A stretch of DNA of 64,000 nucleotides from Streptomyces fodineus (GCF_001735805.1 NZ_CP017248.1:868001-932000); one strand, 5' to 3'; positions 50,307 through 57,591 are shown, counted from the first letter of the stretch. Notes: generated by a model not told the origin, from the sequence alone. Made by a program: numbers and translations.

Positions 50307-50665
50307 CAGCCGCGCAACTCCCGCAGTTCGTCGGGGTCCACCGTGCCGTGTCGCTTGGCGATCTGCAGGACGAGCGCGAGCAGCAGCGCGGTGACGGTGG
50401 CGCCGACGACGATGTCGGTGAGGGTCAGTGCCTGCACGACCGGGTCGACCACCGGCCGGGAGCCGGGTTTGATGTCGGAGAAGACGGGGGCGGTGGCGCC
50501 GTTCTGGTAGCCGACCGCCAGCAGCAGCACGTACGTGGAGGACTGGCAGACGGCGAGACAGCCGACGGCGTGGATGAGGTTGCGGCTGGTGGCGAGGCCG
50601 TAGCAGCCGGTCAGGAAGACGTAGGCGGCGATCAGATAGGGAAGGACGTGCATCACGGCGGTCAT
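50306..50665 (-). CDS. mrpC: Mrp-type antiporter subunit C (NuoK/MnhC-like)
   Basis: A 119-residue three-helix protein of the NuoK family: YLIAAYVFLTGCYGLATSRNLIHAVGCLAVCQSSTYVLLLAVGYQNG and VVDPVVQALTLTDIVVGATVTALLLALVLQIAKRHGT. DPVVQALTLTDIVVG is the conserved third-helix motif (DPxxQALxLTAIVI). It is ATG 50665, overlapping the MrpB stop by 4 nt, and its own stop overlaps MrpD, so B-C-D are translationally coupled. Confidence 0.94.
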   Translation of the reverse strand: MTAVMHVLPYLIAAYVFLTGCYGLATSRNLIHAVGCLAVCQSSTYVLLLAVGYQNGATAPVFSDIKPGSRPVVDPVVQALTLTDIVVGATVTALLLALVLQIAKRHGTVDPDELRELRG

Positions 50666-51402
50666 CGGCTCCCGTGTTCCTCCTCGATCTCCACGGCCTG
50701 GTCGAGGAAGTTGGCGAGCAGGACGACGACGGCGCTCGCCACCTCGATACCGATGGCGGCGTTCAGCAAAGGGACGGTGCCGCCGGAGGTCAGGGTGTTG
50801 AAGGTGCCGTACGGCAGCAGCGTGTTGGCCAGGAACGCGGTCCCGGCCAGGATTCCGGCGAGGCCCAGCAGGAGGTAGGAGGAGACGGCGAGCGCGTCGG
50901 ACGTCTCGTAGACGGCGAGCGGGCGGACGCGTTCCAGCGCACGGTAGTCCGCTCCGAGGTAGAGCAGGTGCAGGGAGGTCGCGGCGACGACTCCGCCCTG
51001 GAAGCCGCCGCCGGGGCTGAGCTGGCCGTGGGCGATGACGTAGAGGCCGGTGACCAGGGCTACGGGCAGCACGATCAGGGCGTAGCGGCGCACCGGCCGG
51101 GCCACCTCGGCCGGTTGCGGCTGTGCCCGGTGTTCGTCGCGGGCCTGGCGGAGCAGCACCACGCAGCCGAGGACGGCGGCGAACAGGATGCTCATCTCGC
51201 CGAGGGTGTCGTAGGCGCGCTGGTCGAAGTTGACGGAGGCGATGGTGTTGGCGGTGTGCCGGGTGAGGGAGGCGTGCACGGCCCGCGTGCCGTACGGGTG
51301 ACTCCGGGCGCCGAAGCGGGGCAGGTCGAGGCAGGCGGCGACGAGCAGCGCGGCGAGGCCGGCGCCGCCGACGGCCAGCAGGGCGAGCCGTAGCCGGTTC
51401 AC
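50662..51402 (-). CDS. mrpB: Mrp-type antiporter subunit B with MbhE-like N-terminal extension
   Basis: A 246-residue protein. The C-terminal ~150 residues are MnhB-like (IVLPVALVTGLYVIAHGQLSPGGGFQGGVVAATSLHLLYL...). The N-terminal part, TIASVNFDQRAYDTLGEMSILFAAVLGCVVLLR, is the MbhE/C-terminal-MrpA segment (NxIlvdFRgfDTLGEi). Together with the preceding DUF4040 gene it supplies what is normally the C-terminal end of MrpA. GTG start, 4-nt overlap with the upstream gene. Confidence 0.93.
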   Translation of the reverse strand: MNRLRLALLAVGGAGLAALLVAACLDLPRFGARSHPYGTRAVHASLTRHTANTIASVNFDQRAYDTLGEMSILFAAVLGCVVLLRQARDEHRAQPQPAEVARPVRRYALIVLPVALVTGLYVIAHGQLSPGGGFQGGVVAATSLHLLYLGADYRALERVRPLAVYETSDALAVSSYLLLGLAGILAGTAFLANTLLPYGTFNTLTSGGTVPLLNAAIGIEVASAVVVLLANFLDQAVEIEEEHGSR

Positions 51403-51671
51403 TTCGCACCGCCCTTGGAAGCGTCGTCGGAGCGGCCGCGGCGTCTGACCTTGCGCACACTGAGCATGATCAGCAGCGGGGTGAGCGCGGAGCCGACGGC
51501 CAGCTGGGACAGGCCGACGTCCGGCGCCTGGAGCACGGTGAACAGCACGGCCAGCACGGCCCCGAGCACGGACAGCACCAGCGCCTGCCGGGCGGGGTCA
51601 CGCTGGGCCACGGCACCGGTGGCGGAGGCGGCCATCAGCAGCAGCGCGACGACGATCACGGCATCGTCCAC
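51399..51671 (-). CDS. DUF4040/MbhD-like antiporter subunit (MrpA C-terminal equivalent)
   Basis: A 90-residue three-helix protein: AVIVVALLLMAASATGAVAQRDPARQALVLSVLGAVLAVLFTVLQAPDVGLSQLAVGSALTPLLIML. The QAPDVALTE-type motif reads QAPDVGLSQ, so the normally conserved acidic residue after the Leu is changed. In other Mrp operons this domain is fused to MrpA, which is absent here. GTG 51671 with GGAGG 7 nt upstream. Confidence 0.9.
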   Translation of the reverse strand: MDDAVIVVALLLMAASATGAVAQRDPARQALVLSVLGAVLAVLFTVLQAPDVGLSQLAVGSALTPLLIMLSVRKVRRRGRSDDASKGGAK

Positions 51672-52438
51672 ATCGCACCTCCGCTCGGCCCGACCGACGG
51701 CCCGACTGACGGTACGTCAGCCACCGCCGCCCCCTGCGACAGCCGCGCAGGCACGACGCATCCCTCCCGCCTGCCCGCAGGCACACCGGGTGCCGCACAC
51801 TCCTGCGCCAAATCCGCCCGCGTTGGGAGCGGGGCACATTTCCGTCGGCGCCGCGCGGGGACGTCAGCCACCTCGCACCCGTGCCGCCGATCCACGAACG
51901 CACCGCTCCCCGGCCGCCCCACGAGCCCATCGGTCGGCCCGCACCCCAGCCGCCCCCCAGGCACATCGACCGCCGCACACCCCAGCAGCCGACCCACGCA
52001 CACTCGGAGCGGGGCACATCCCCGCAGGCGCCGCGCGGGCACGTCATCCATCCCCCACCCCACCAGCCGACCAGGCACGTCAGCGACCCCGCACCCCGCC
52101 AGCCGACCGGGCACGCCGGCCACCCCGCAGCCGTGACCCCGATCCACGAACACGCCGACCCGCACACACCCGAGCCGCCCCGCAGGCAAACCGCCCGCCA
52201 CGCACCCCTGCGACCGTGTCGCCGGCGTGGCGGCCGGCCCGCGCTCCTGCCCCCTGCCCGCCAGCAGCGCGTCCGCCGCCGTGCAGCCCCGGGACCGCCG
52301 CACGACCCCGCGCCTTCGCCGCCTGTCCGCAACCACATCCGTCGCCCCGCGATCCACTGCCGCACACACCCTGCGCCGCACCGCGCATGTATCCGCGGCT
52401 GCGCACCGCCGGGCTCCGCCGAAGCCCATGTCAGCCAC
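51656..52438 (-). CDS. Candidate repeat-rich ORF inside the Mrp operon (260 aa, doubtful)
   Basis: The frame opens with GTG 52438, overlapping the MrpF/G stop by 8 nt, and closes 16 nt inside the next gene, the tight spacing expected of an operon gene. The product is Val/Arg/Gly/Cys-rich and repeats modules such as ADVPGRL-GCG and DDVPARRLRGCAPL, with no membrane helix or known domain. DNA repeats are spaced by multiples of three (180 and 252 nt), favouring coding. Against this, third-position GC in the first ~60 codons is ~80%, below that of clear genes here. It may instead be a non-coding repeat tract. Confidence 0.3.
   Translation of the reverse strand: MADMGFGGARRCAAADTCAVRRRVCAAVDRGATDVVADRRRRRGVVRRSRGCTAADALLAGRGQERGPAATPATRSQGCVAGGLPAGRLGCVRVGVFVDRGHGCGVAGVPGRLAGCGVADVPGRLVGWGMDDVPARRLRGCAPLRVCVGRLLGCAAVDVPGGRLGCGPTDGLVGRPGSGAFVDRRHGCEVADVPARRRRKCAPLPTRADLAQECAAPGVPAGRREGCVVPARLSQGAAVADVPSVGPSVGPSGGAMWTMP
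51826..52048. repeat. Imperfect direct repeats splitting the Mrp operon
   Basis: A ~43-nt element beginning GGAGCGGGGCACAT at 51826-51868 recurs at 52006-52048 with about 39 of 45 aligned positions identical, exactly 180 nt apart. Another short repeat, CCGATCCACGAAC, occurs at 51887 and 52139. The whole 51.7-52.4 kb tract is C-rich on the plus strand and built of degenerate copies of CAGCCGACC/GGCACGTCA-like words. Confidence 0.7.
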
Positions 52439-52883
52439 CCCGCACCCCCCGGAAGCCGCCCGACAGCGCCCGTGAGGCGATCACATTGCCGGCGATCAGC
52501 AGGGCGCCGATGACCAAAAGCTTCACCATCGCGCGGCCCGGACCGGTGGCGGCGGACACCGCTGCCACGACGGCCGCGCTGAGGCCCGCGGCGGTCCAGG
52601 TCAGGCCCCGGGCGCTGGGGCGTTCGCCTTCCAGGTCGTCGGAGAGGAGCCGGGCGAAGACGAGGGTGCCGACCGGGCCGAGCAGGGCCAGCAGCAGGGC
52701 GAGGTCGACGTAGGCGGGGCGGCCGTACCCCTGGGAGAGCAGCAGCAGGGCCGGGCACAGGGCCGAGGTGGTCATGTTCTGGGCGACGACCCGGCGGGCC
52801 GGGGTTCCGGTGGTGGCGCCCCAGAGGGCGGCCGCCCCTCCCCCGCCAACCTCGATGGTCGCCGCGAGCACCCAGCCGTTCAC
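52431..52883 (-). CDS. Mrp-type antiporter subunit F with MrpG-like C-terminus
   Basis: A 150-residue membrane protein. The middle, SALCPALLLLSQGYGRPAYVDLALLLALLGPVGTLVFARLL, is the MrpF signature. The end, ATGPGRAMVKLLVIGALLIAGNVIASRALS, resembles the last helix of MrpG-like subunits (TGPGRAxVKVLVIG). The LH-containing first half of MrpG is missing, so a deletion fusing F to the tail of G is plausible. GTG 52883 overlaps the MrpE-like stop by 4 nt. Confidence 0.75.
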   Translation of the reverse strand: MNGWVLAATIEVGGGGAAALWGATTGTPARRVVAQNMTTSALCPALLLLSQGYGRPAYVDLALLLALLGPVGTLVFARLLSDDLEGERPSARGLTWTAAGLSAAVVAAVSAATGPGRAMVKLLVIGALLIAGNVIASRALSGGFRGVRGG

Positions 52884-53074
52884 CGCCAGGTCACCGCCCG
52901 CCGTCCGGCCCGTGCCAGCAGCGCCCCGACGGCCGCGGAGCTGCCGCCGACGACCCACTCCAGTAGGTAGACGGGGCTGATGAGCACGAGCCACAGCAGC
53001 GTCAGCGCCCCCCACCAGAGCAGGAGTTCACCGATGGTGCGGAGGACCGTGCGCGGGGCCGTCCGCCGGTTCAT
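52880..53074 (-). CDS. Short MrpE-like antiporter subunit
   Basis: A 64-residue protein, TIGELLLWWGALTLLWLVLISPVYLLEWVVGGSSAAVGALLARAGRRA, with two hydrophobic helices. Position at the head of the operon and the W-rich helices suggest MrpE, but normal MrpE proteins have ~100-160 residues, so this is a short version. GGAGG lies 6-7 nt before ATG 53074, and the gene overlaps the next by 4 nt. Confidence 0.65.
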   Translation of the reverse strand: MNRRTAPRTVLRTIGELLLWWGALTLLWLVLISPVYLLEWVVGGSSAAVGALLARAGRRAVTWR

Positions 53075-53258
53075 CTCCCGCCTCCTCGGTCCGCTCTGTA
53101 CGGATGTGCAGCCATGTGTCCGATGCTCTGCTCGGGGCATCCAAGCACCGCCGGGCCCGTGGAGGGGCGGCGGCACGCGGATCCGCAGCCGGAGTGCCCC
53201 GGGAGCGTGAACGGAAACCCGTTGTGCACCCGGAGCCGTCCGGACGGCGGCATCCCGG

Positions 53259-53279
53259 GCCGGTTACCGGGTAACCGGC
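53259..53279. promoter_or_regulatory. Perfect 10-1-10 palindrome upstream of the VanZ gene
   Basis: GCCGGTTACC-G-GGTAACCGGC lies 35 nt before ATG 53315 and ~185 nt upstream of the Mrp operon start. It may be an operator for either divergent unit, most likely VanZ because of the close position. Confidence 0.65.
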
Positions 53280-53314
53280 TTACGACGCGGAGAGGTTGAG
53301 TTCTGGAGGACTCC

Positions 53315-53872
53315 ATGGCCCGTACCATGCCGCGGCTGCCCGCCGTGCTGCGCGCACCCGGGAAACGGAAGAAGGCCGGGAAGACCGGCCCGCCGGCCGC
53401 GCGGCACGCGGTTCCGCCGGCCCTGCGCCTGCCGGCGATGCTGGTCGCCTTCGTGTGCATGGTGGCGTTCGCCGCCGTTCTGGCCCGGATCACCCTGGAG
53501 CCGTCGCCGGCCTCGGCACATCTGACGCACAGCAACCTGCATCCGGGCCGCTCCCTGCGGGCCTATCTGGAGCACGCGAGGACGGCGGACGCGGTGAAGC
53601 AGATCGGCGGGAACGCGCTCCTCGGCATGCCGTTCGGGGTGCTGGTGCCGGTCCTCGCACCGCGCGCCCGCGGGGTGCTGCGGGTACTGGCGCTCACGGC
53701 GACGGTGATGCTGGCGGTGGAGCTGGTCCAGGGGGCGCTGGTCACCGGACGGGCCTTCGACATCGACGACGTGCTGCTCAACACCACGGGTGCGCTGCTG
53801 GGCTGGCTGCTGCTGGGGCGGCGGCTCGGGCGGGCGGTGCACCGGCGCGTGGGCGATCCGGCGGGCAAGTGA
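53315..53872 (+). CDS. VanZ-family membrane protein
   Basis: The 185-residue protein has a basic Arg/Lys/Pro N-terminus (~40 residues) and four hydrophobic helices. QIGGNALLGMPFGVLVPVLAPRARGVLRVLALTATVMLAVELVQGALVTGRAFDIDDVLLNTTGALLGWLLL is the VanZ motif set (GN-x4-P-G, E-x-x-Q, R-x-FDxDDxxxNxxGxxxG). VanZ-like proteins raise teicoplanin or lipoglycopeptide tolerance in some hosts; the role here is unknown. GGAGG precedes the ATG. Confidence 0.92.
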   Translation: MARTMPRLPAVLRAPGKRKKAGKTGPPAARHAVPPALRLPAMLVAFVCMVAFAAVLARITLEPSPASAHLTHSNLHPGRSLRAYLEHARTADAVKQIGGNALLGMPFGVLVPVLAPRARGVLRVLALTATVMLAVELVQGALVTGRAFDIDDVLLNTTGALLGWLLLGRRLGRAVHRRVGDPAGK

Positions 53873-53896
53873 TTCCCTGATGACCCGTCAACAACA

Positions 53897-53941
53897 GGTC
53901 CGTACCAGACTATTGACGCCCTCTTTTCTCACTCCTTAAAT
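53897..53941 (+). promoter_or_regulatory. GH16 promoter with GGTCCGTACC-type element
   Basis: -35 TTGACG (53913-53918), 17 nt, -10 TTAAAT (53936-53941), 37 nt upstream of the ATG. Immediately before the -35 is GGTCCGTACCAGAC (53897-53910), similar to the GGTCNNGACC-type direct-repeat/DasR-like elements near Streptomyces chitinase promoters. The resemblance is partial. Confidence 0.5.
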
Positions 53942-53977
53942 CAAGAGGCGTCACACCCCCACGCCGAATGGAGAGCC

Positions 53978-55213
53978 ATGGCCTCCCCACGCCTGCTCCG
54001 CAGATACCTCCTCGCCGCCCTGTCCGCCGCGCTGGTCGGCTCCGCCGCCGTCGGCCCGGTGCGGGCCCAGGCCGCCGCGCCGGCGGCCGCGACCGTCACC
54101 ACCTTCTCCGACACGTTCGACGGGCCCGCCGGCTCCGCCGTCGACCCCTCGAAGTGGACGCTGGAGACCGGCGACAACGTCAACAACCACGAGCGGGAGT
54201 ACTACACCTCGGGGACGCACAACGCGGCTCTGGACGGTCAGGGCCACCTGGTGATCACGGCCCGCAAGGAGAACCCGGCCGGCTATCAGTGCTGGTACGG
54301 CACCTGCCAGTACACCTCCGCCCGGCTGAACACGGCCGGCAAGTTCAACGCCCAGTACGGCCATGTCGAGGCACGGATGAAGATCCCGCGCGGGCAGGGC
54401 ATGTGGCCGGCGTTCTGGATGCTCGGCACGCCCGTGAACTGGCCGGACTCGGGCGAGATCGACGTGATGGAGAACGTCGGCTTCGAACCCTCGACCGTGC
54501 ACGGCACCATCCACGGCCCCGGCTACTCCGGCTCCGGCGGCATCGGCGCGGCCTACACCCTGCCGGGCGGCCAGGCCTTCGCCGACGCCTTCCACACCTT
54601 CGCCGTCGACTGGTCGCCCGGCTCGATCACCTGGTCCGTGGACGGGAACGTCTACGAGCGGCGCACGCCCGCCGACCTCGGGGGGAAGACCTGGGTGTTC
54701 GACAACAAGCCGTTCTTCCTGATCCTCAACCTGGCCGTCGGCGGCTACTGGCCCGGCGACCCGGACGCCGGCACCCAGTTCCCGCAGCAGCTGGTGGTGG
54801 ACTCGGTGTCGGTGACGACGAGCAACAGCGCGACCGGAGCGCCGATACGCGGCCTGGCCGGCAAATGCGTGGACGTGGCCGGCGCGAACTCCGCCAACGG
54901 CACACCGGTGCAGCTCTACGACTGCAACGGCACCGCCGCGCAAGCGTGGGCGGTCGGCTCGGACGGCACGATAGGGGCGCTCGGCAAGTGTCTGGACGTC
55001 ACGGGCAACGGCACGGCTGACGGCTCGACGGTCCAGCTGTGGGACTGTACCGGCGGCCCGAACCAGAAATGGACCGTCACCGGGGCGCACGACATCGTCA
55101 ACCCGCAGGCGGACAAGTGCCTCGACGTCACCGGGAACAACTCGGCCAACGGCACGCGCCTGCAGATCTGGACGTGTACGGGCGGCGCCAACCAGAAGTG
55201 GACGGTCGGCTGA
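53978..55213 (+). CDS. Secreted GH16 beta-glucanase with C-terminal ricin-B lectin domain
   Basis: The 411-residue enzyme starts with a signal peptide (LLRRYLLAALSAALVGSAAVGPVRAQA). The GH16 domain (~40-280) has SKWTLETGDNVNNHEREYYT, RMKIPRGQGMWPAFWMLG and the catalytic GEIDVMEN (ExDxxE), matching laminarinase-type endo-1,3-beta-glucanases. Residues ~285-411 form a ricin-B (beta-trefoil) domain with repeated GKCLDV-type and QKWTV (QxW) motifs. It would bind and cut fungal or plant beta-glucans outside the cell. The promoter is just upstream. Confidence 0.95.
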   Translation: MASPRLLRRYLLAALSAALVGSAAVGPVRAQAAAPAAATVTTFSDTFDGPAGSAVDPSKWTLETGDNVNNHEREYYTSGTHNAALDGQGHLVITARKENPAGYQCWYGTCQYTSARLNTAGKFNAQYGHVEARMKIPRGQGMWPAFWMLGTPVNWPDSGEIDVMENVGFEPSTVHGTIHGPGYSGSGGIGAAYTLPGGQAFADAFHTFAVDWSPGSITWSVDGNVYERRTPADLGGKTWVFDNKPFFLILNLAVGGYWPGDPDAGTQFPQQLVVDSVSVTTSNSATGAPIRGLAGKCVDVAGANSANGTPVQLYDCNGTAAQAWAVGSDGTIGALGKCLDVTGNGTADGSTVQLWDCTGGPNQKWTVTGAHDIVNPQADKCLDVTGNNSANGTRLQIWTCTGGANQKWTVG

Positions 55214-55222
55214 GCCGTCGCC

Positions 55223-55468
55223 TCAGTGCACCGTCCAGGTGTACTTGCCGCCGCCCACCCAGCGGATCGCGTCCGGGTCGTCCAGGTCGTGGATGGGGAT
55301 GCCGTAGGAGGCGGCGGTCTCCAGCACATCGGTGACGGTCCTGGCCTCACCGACCACCTGACCGTCGATCTCCATGATCCTGAAGGGCGGTTCGCCCGGC
55401 CTGCCCGGGCACACCCCGTGCACCAGCACCCGCGGATGGGCGATGTGGGGAACACCTTGTTCGGTCAT
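55223..55468 (-). CDS. Conserved small protein of unknown function
   Basis: An 81-residue protein: IAHPRVLVHGVCPGRPGEPPFRIMEIDGQVVGEARTVTDVLETAASYGIPIHDLDDPDAIRWVGGGKYTWTVH. It looks like a compact alpha/beta fold with one Cys and a C-terminal aromatic strand. ATG 55468 is used; upstream Met codons add a basic tail without a better ribosome binding site. I cannot assign a family. It is convergent with the GH16 gene (9 nt gap). Confidence 0.75.
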   Translation of the reverse strand: MTEQGVPHIAHPRVLVHGVCPGRPGEPPFRIMEIDGQVVGEARTVTDVLETAASYGIPIHDLDDPDAIRWVGGGKYTWTVH

Positions 55469-55566
55469 GCAATTCAGCGTAGAACGCAATGCGGGCCGAC
55501 GGCTCATCCGCGGGAGCCGCCCAGGAGGCCGAGGACCGCCGACTCGACCGCACCCTGCGTGACCGG

Positions 55567-55605
55567 GCGCGCGGTTCCCCGCGCCCCGTCAGGGCGCCTG
55601 AGGGA
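55567..55605. repeat. Dispersed Streptomyces intergenic hairpin repeat (copy 2)
   Basis: GCGCGCGGTTCCCCGCGCCCC with GTCA and GGGCGC repeats the element at 37931-37970. It lies between divergent genes, just ahead of the PHP gene's start codon. Confidence 0.65.
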
Positions 55606-55616
55606 ACCTTGGTTGC

Positions 55617-56657
55617 ATGGATCCCGTCGCCGCACTGGACCGGATTGCGTTTCTGCTGGAGCGGTCGCTGGCGCCCACCTACCGGGTGAAGGCCTTCCGT
55701 ACCGCTTCCCGGACTCTGGCCGCGCTGCCCGCGGAGGAGATCGCCGAGCGGGCGGCGGCCGGGACGCTGGAGGCGCTCAAGGGGGTGGGACCCAAGACCG
55801 CGCAGGTGGTGCGGGAGGCACTGGCCGGGGAGGTGCCCGGTTATCTGCGCAAGCTGGAGGAAGAGGGCGGGGCCACGGTCGGTGACGGCGCCGGGGCCGG
55901 GTTGCGGGCGCGGGTCCGCGGGGACTGCCACACCCATTCGGACTGGTCCGACGGGGGCAGCCCGATCGAGGAGATGGGGCGGGCGGCGATCGCGCTCGGG
56001 CACGAGTGGACCGCGCTCACCGATCACTCCCCGCGGCTGACCGTGGCCCGCGGGCTGTCGCCGGCACGGTTGCGTGAGCAGCTGGAGGTGGTGGCGGGGC
56101 TGAACGCGCGGTGGGCGCCGTTCCGGCTGCTGACCGGCATCGAGTGCGACATCCTCGAGGACGGCTCGCTGGACCAGGATCCTGAGCTCCTGCAGCGGCT
56201 GGACGTGGTCGTGGTGTCCGTGCACTCCAAGCTGCGGATGGACGCCCGCTCGATGACCCGGCGGATGGTGGCCGCCGTACGGAATCCGCACGCGGACGTG
56301 CTCGGGCACTGCACCGGGCGGCTGGTCACGGGGCGGGGGCGGCCGGAGTCGGAGTTCGACGCCGACGCGGTGTTCGCCGCCTGTGCCGAGTCCGGTACGG
56401 CCGTGGAGATCAACAGCCGTCCCGAGCGGCTGGACCCGCCCCGCCGGCTGCTGCGCAGGGCCGTGGACGCGCAGGTGCTGTTCTCCGTCGACACCGACGC
56501 GCACGCGCCCGGCCAGCTGGACTGGCAGATCCTCGGCTGCGCCCGGGCCGAGGAGTGCGGGGTACCCGCCGAGCGGGTGGTGACCACCTGGTCCGCCGAC
56601 GAGCTGCTGGCCTGGACCCGCGAGGGCCGGGTTCCGTCGCGCGTGCCGGGTTCCTGA
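55617..56657 (+). CDS. PHP-domain phosphoesterase with N-terminal helix-hairpin-helix
   Basis: A 346-residue protein. Residues 1-80 resemble the PolX-like HhH region (LIRRAFLLE..., LEALKGVGPKTAQVVREAL). The PHP domain follows, with the metal motifs DCHTHSDWSDG, LTDHSPRLTVARG, GIECDILEDG, VVVSVHSK, LGHCTGR and NSRPERLDPP / DTDAHAPGQLD (His/Asp/Glu set of trinuclear phosphoesterases). It lacks the PolX polymerase domain. It likely hydrolyses phosphate esters, perhaps of nucleic acid or histidinol type. Confidence 0.92.
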   Translation: MDPVAALDRIAFLLERSLAPTYRVKAFRTASRTLAALPAEEIAERAAAGTLEALKGVGPKTAQVVREALAGEVPGYLRKLEEEGGATVGDGAGAGLRARVRGDCHTHSDWSDGGSPIEEMGRAAIALGHEWTALTDHSPRLTVARGLSPARLREQLEVVAGLNARWAPFRLLTGIECDILEDGSLDQDPELLQRLDVVVVSVHSKLRMDARSMTRRMVAAVRNPHADVLGHCTGRLVTGRGRPESEFDADAVFAACAESGTAVEINSRPERLDPPRRLLRRAVDAQVLFSVDTDAHAPGQLDWQILGCARAEECGVPAERVVTTWSADELLAWTREGRVPSRVPGS

Positions 56658-56708
56658 CCTGCCCGGCGTGGTACCCGGTCGCAGCCGGAGCCAGGAAGGG
56701 ACCCGCGG

Positions 56709-57365
56709 ATGGACCGAGCCGCCGTCTTCGATGTCGACGGCACCCTCGTCGACACCAATCACCTGCACGTCGTCACCTGGTGGGAGGCCTTCCGCCAGGC
56801 CGGACACGACGTGCCCATGCACGCGGTGCACCGGGCCGTCGGCCTCGGCTCCATGGACCTGATCGCCCACCTGCTGGGTGACGACCGCGACCCGGACCGG
56901 GACGGTGCGCTGAGCGCCGCGCACAAGACGCTGTACGGCCAGTACGGCGACCGGCTGACCGCCCTGCCGAGGGCCGGGGAGCTGCTGCGCCGGCTGCACC
57001 GGGGCGGCTGGACGGTCGTCCTCGCCACCTCGGCGAGCGGCGCCGAGCTGGGCGCTCTACGCCGGGCCATCGACGCCGACGACGCGATCACGGACACGGC
57101 GAGCGCGGAGGACGTAACGGAGGGCAAGCCCGCCCCGGAGCCCGTGGAACACGCGCTGGAGCTGGCCGGGGTGCCCGCCTCGCGGGCGGTGTTCGTCGGG
57201 GACACCGTGTGGGACATGCAGGCGGGCGGCAAGGCCGGGGTGCGCTGTGTGGGGGTGCTGTGCGGCGGGATTCCGCGGGCGGACCTTGTTCGGGCCGGGG
57301 CGGAGGCGGTCTACGCCGATCCCGCCGACCTGCTCGAACGGCTCGACGGGAGCCCGCTGGCCTGA
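56709..57365 (+). CDS. HAD-family hydrolase (phosphoglycolate-phosphatase/beta-phosphoglucomutase type)
   Basis: A 218-residue HAD phosphatase. FDVDGTLVDTNHLHVVTWWEAF is motif I plus cap helix start, LATSASGAELGALRRAI is motif II, GKPAPEPVEHAL is motif III (Lys), and VFVGDTVWDMQAGGKAGVRCVGVL is motif IV. It dephosphorylates a small phosphorylated metabolite. AAGGGA precedes ATG 56709. It is followed by a candidate structured RNA. Confidence 0.94.
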   Translation: MDRAAVFDVDGTLVDTNHLHVVTWWEAFRQAGHDVPMHAVHRAVGLGSMDLIAHLLGDDRDPDRDGALSAAHKTLYGQYGDRLTALPRAGELLRRLHRGGWTVVLATSASGAELGALRRAIDADDAITDTASAEDVTEGKPAPEPVEHALELAGVPASRAVFVGDTVWDMQAGGKAGVRCVGVLCGGIPRADLVRAGAEAVYADPADLLERLDGSPLA

Positions 57366-57401
57366 GCACCACGGGGAGTGGTGCAGGTCACATGGCCGAC
57401 T

Positions 57402-57427
57402 GGAACACCATGGGGTGGTTGTCCGTT
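57402..57427 (+). promoter_or_regulatory. Candidate SigR-type promoter for the structured RNA
   Basis: GGAAC (57402-57406), exactly 18 nt, GTT (57425-57427). This fits the SigR/ECF pattern GGAAY-N18-GTT. A start ~9 nt downstream would coincide with the 5' end of the closing stem at 57436. The match could be chance; no supporting redox gene is adjacent. Confidence 0.4.
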
Positions 57428-57435
57428 GAACTAGC

Positions 57436-57591
57436 GTGGGTGCGGATGGGACAGTGTCCCCGGGCCTCACCTCTTGCCCGCGGGGACGATCGTCCGGCTG
57501 AAGCCCTGTGGAGCCGTTCGCCGAGAGGCGACCGTCGTGCGTGCCCACCACCTGACCGCCCCGGTCGTGATTCCCCCGTCACGGCCGGGGC
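57436..57591 (+). ncRNA. Candidate structured non-coding RNA (~155 nt)
   Basis: The 269-nt gap between the HAD and hydrolase genes contains nested base pairing. A closing stem GTGGGTGCG (57436-57444) pairs with CGTGCCCAC (57540-57548) through nine pairs, including two G-U. An inner hairpin of GUCCCC/GGGGAC plus GGGC/GCCC spans 57456-57487, and a UCGCC-GAGA-GGCGA tetraloop hairpin spans 57518-57531. The segment ends in a strong terminator with a pyrimidine tail. No plausible small protein fits. The overall form (long closing stem, internal bulge, terminator) could be a small regulatory RNA, including a 6S-like RNA, but I do not recognise a known family. Confidence 0.5.
57558..57591 (+). terminator. 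Intrinsic terminator ending the structured RNA
   Basis: A 13-bp stem pairs 57558-57570 (GCCCCGGTCGTGA) with 57579-57591, with one G-T pair, around the loop TTCCCCCG, followed by TCTCTTCTG. The loop is the same as in the 35352 terminator. Confidence 0.85.

Noticed and set aside
51415..52713. A 432-codon plus-strand frame across the Mrp operon repeat tract
   Set aside because: Pro/Arg/His/Thr-rich low-complexity product, antisense to Mrp subunit genes, with no ribosome binding site.
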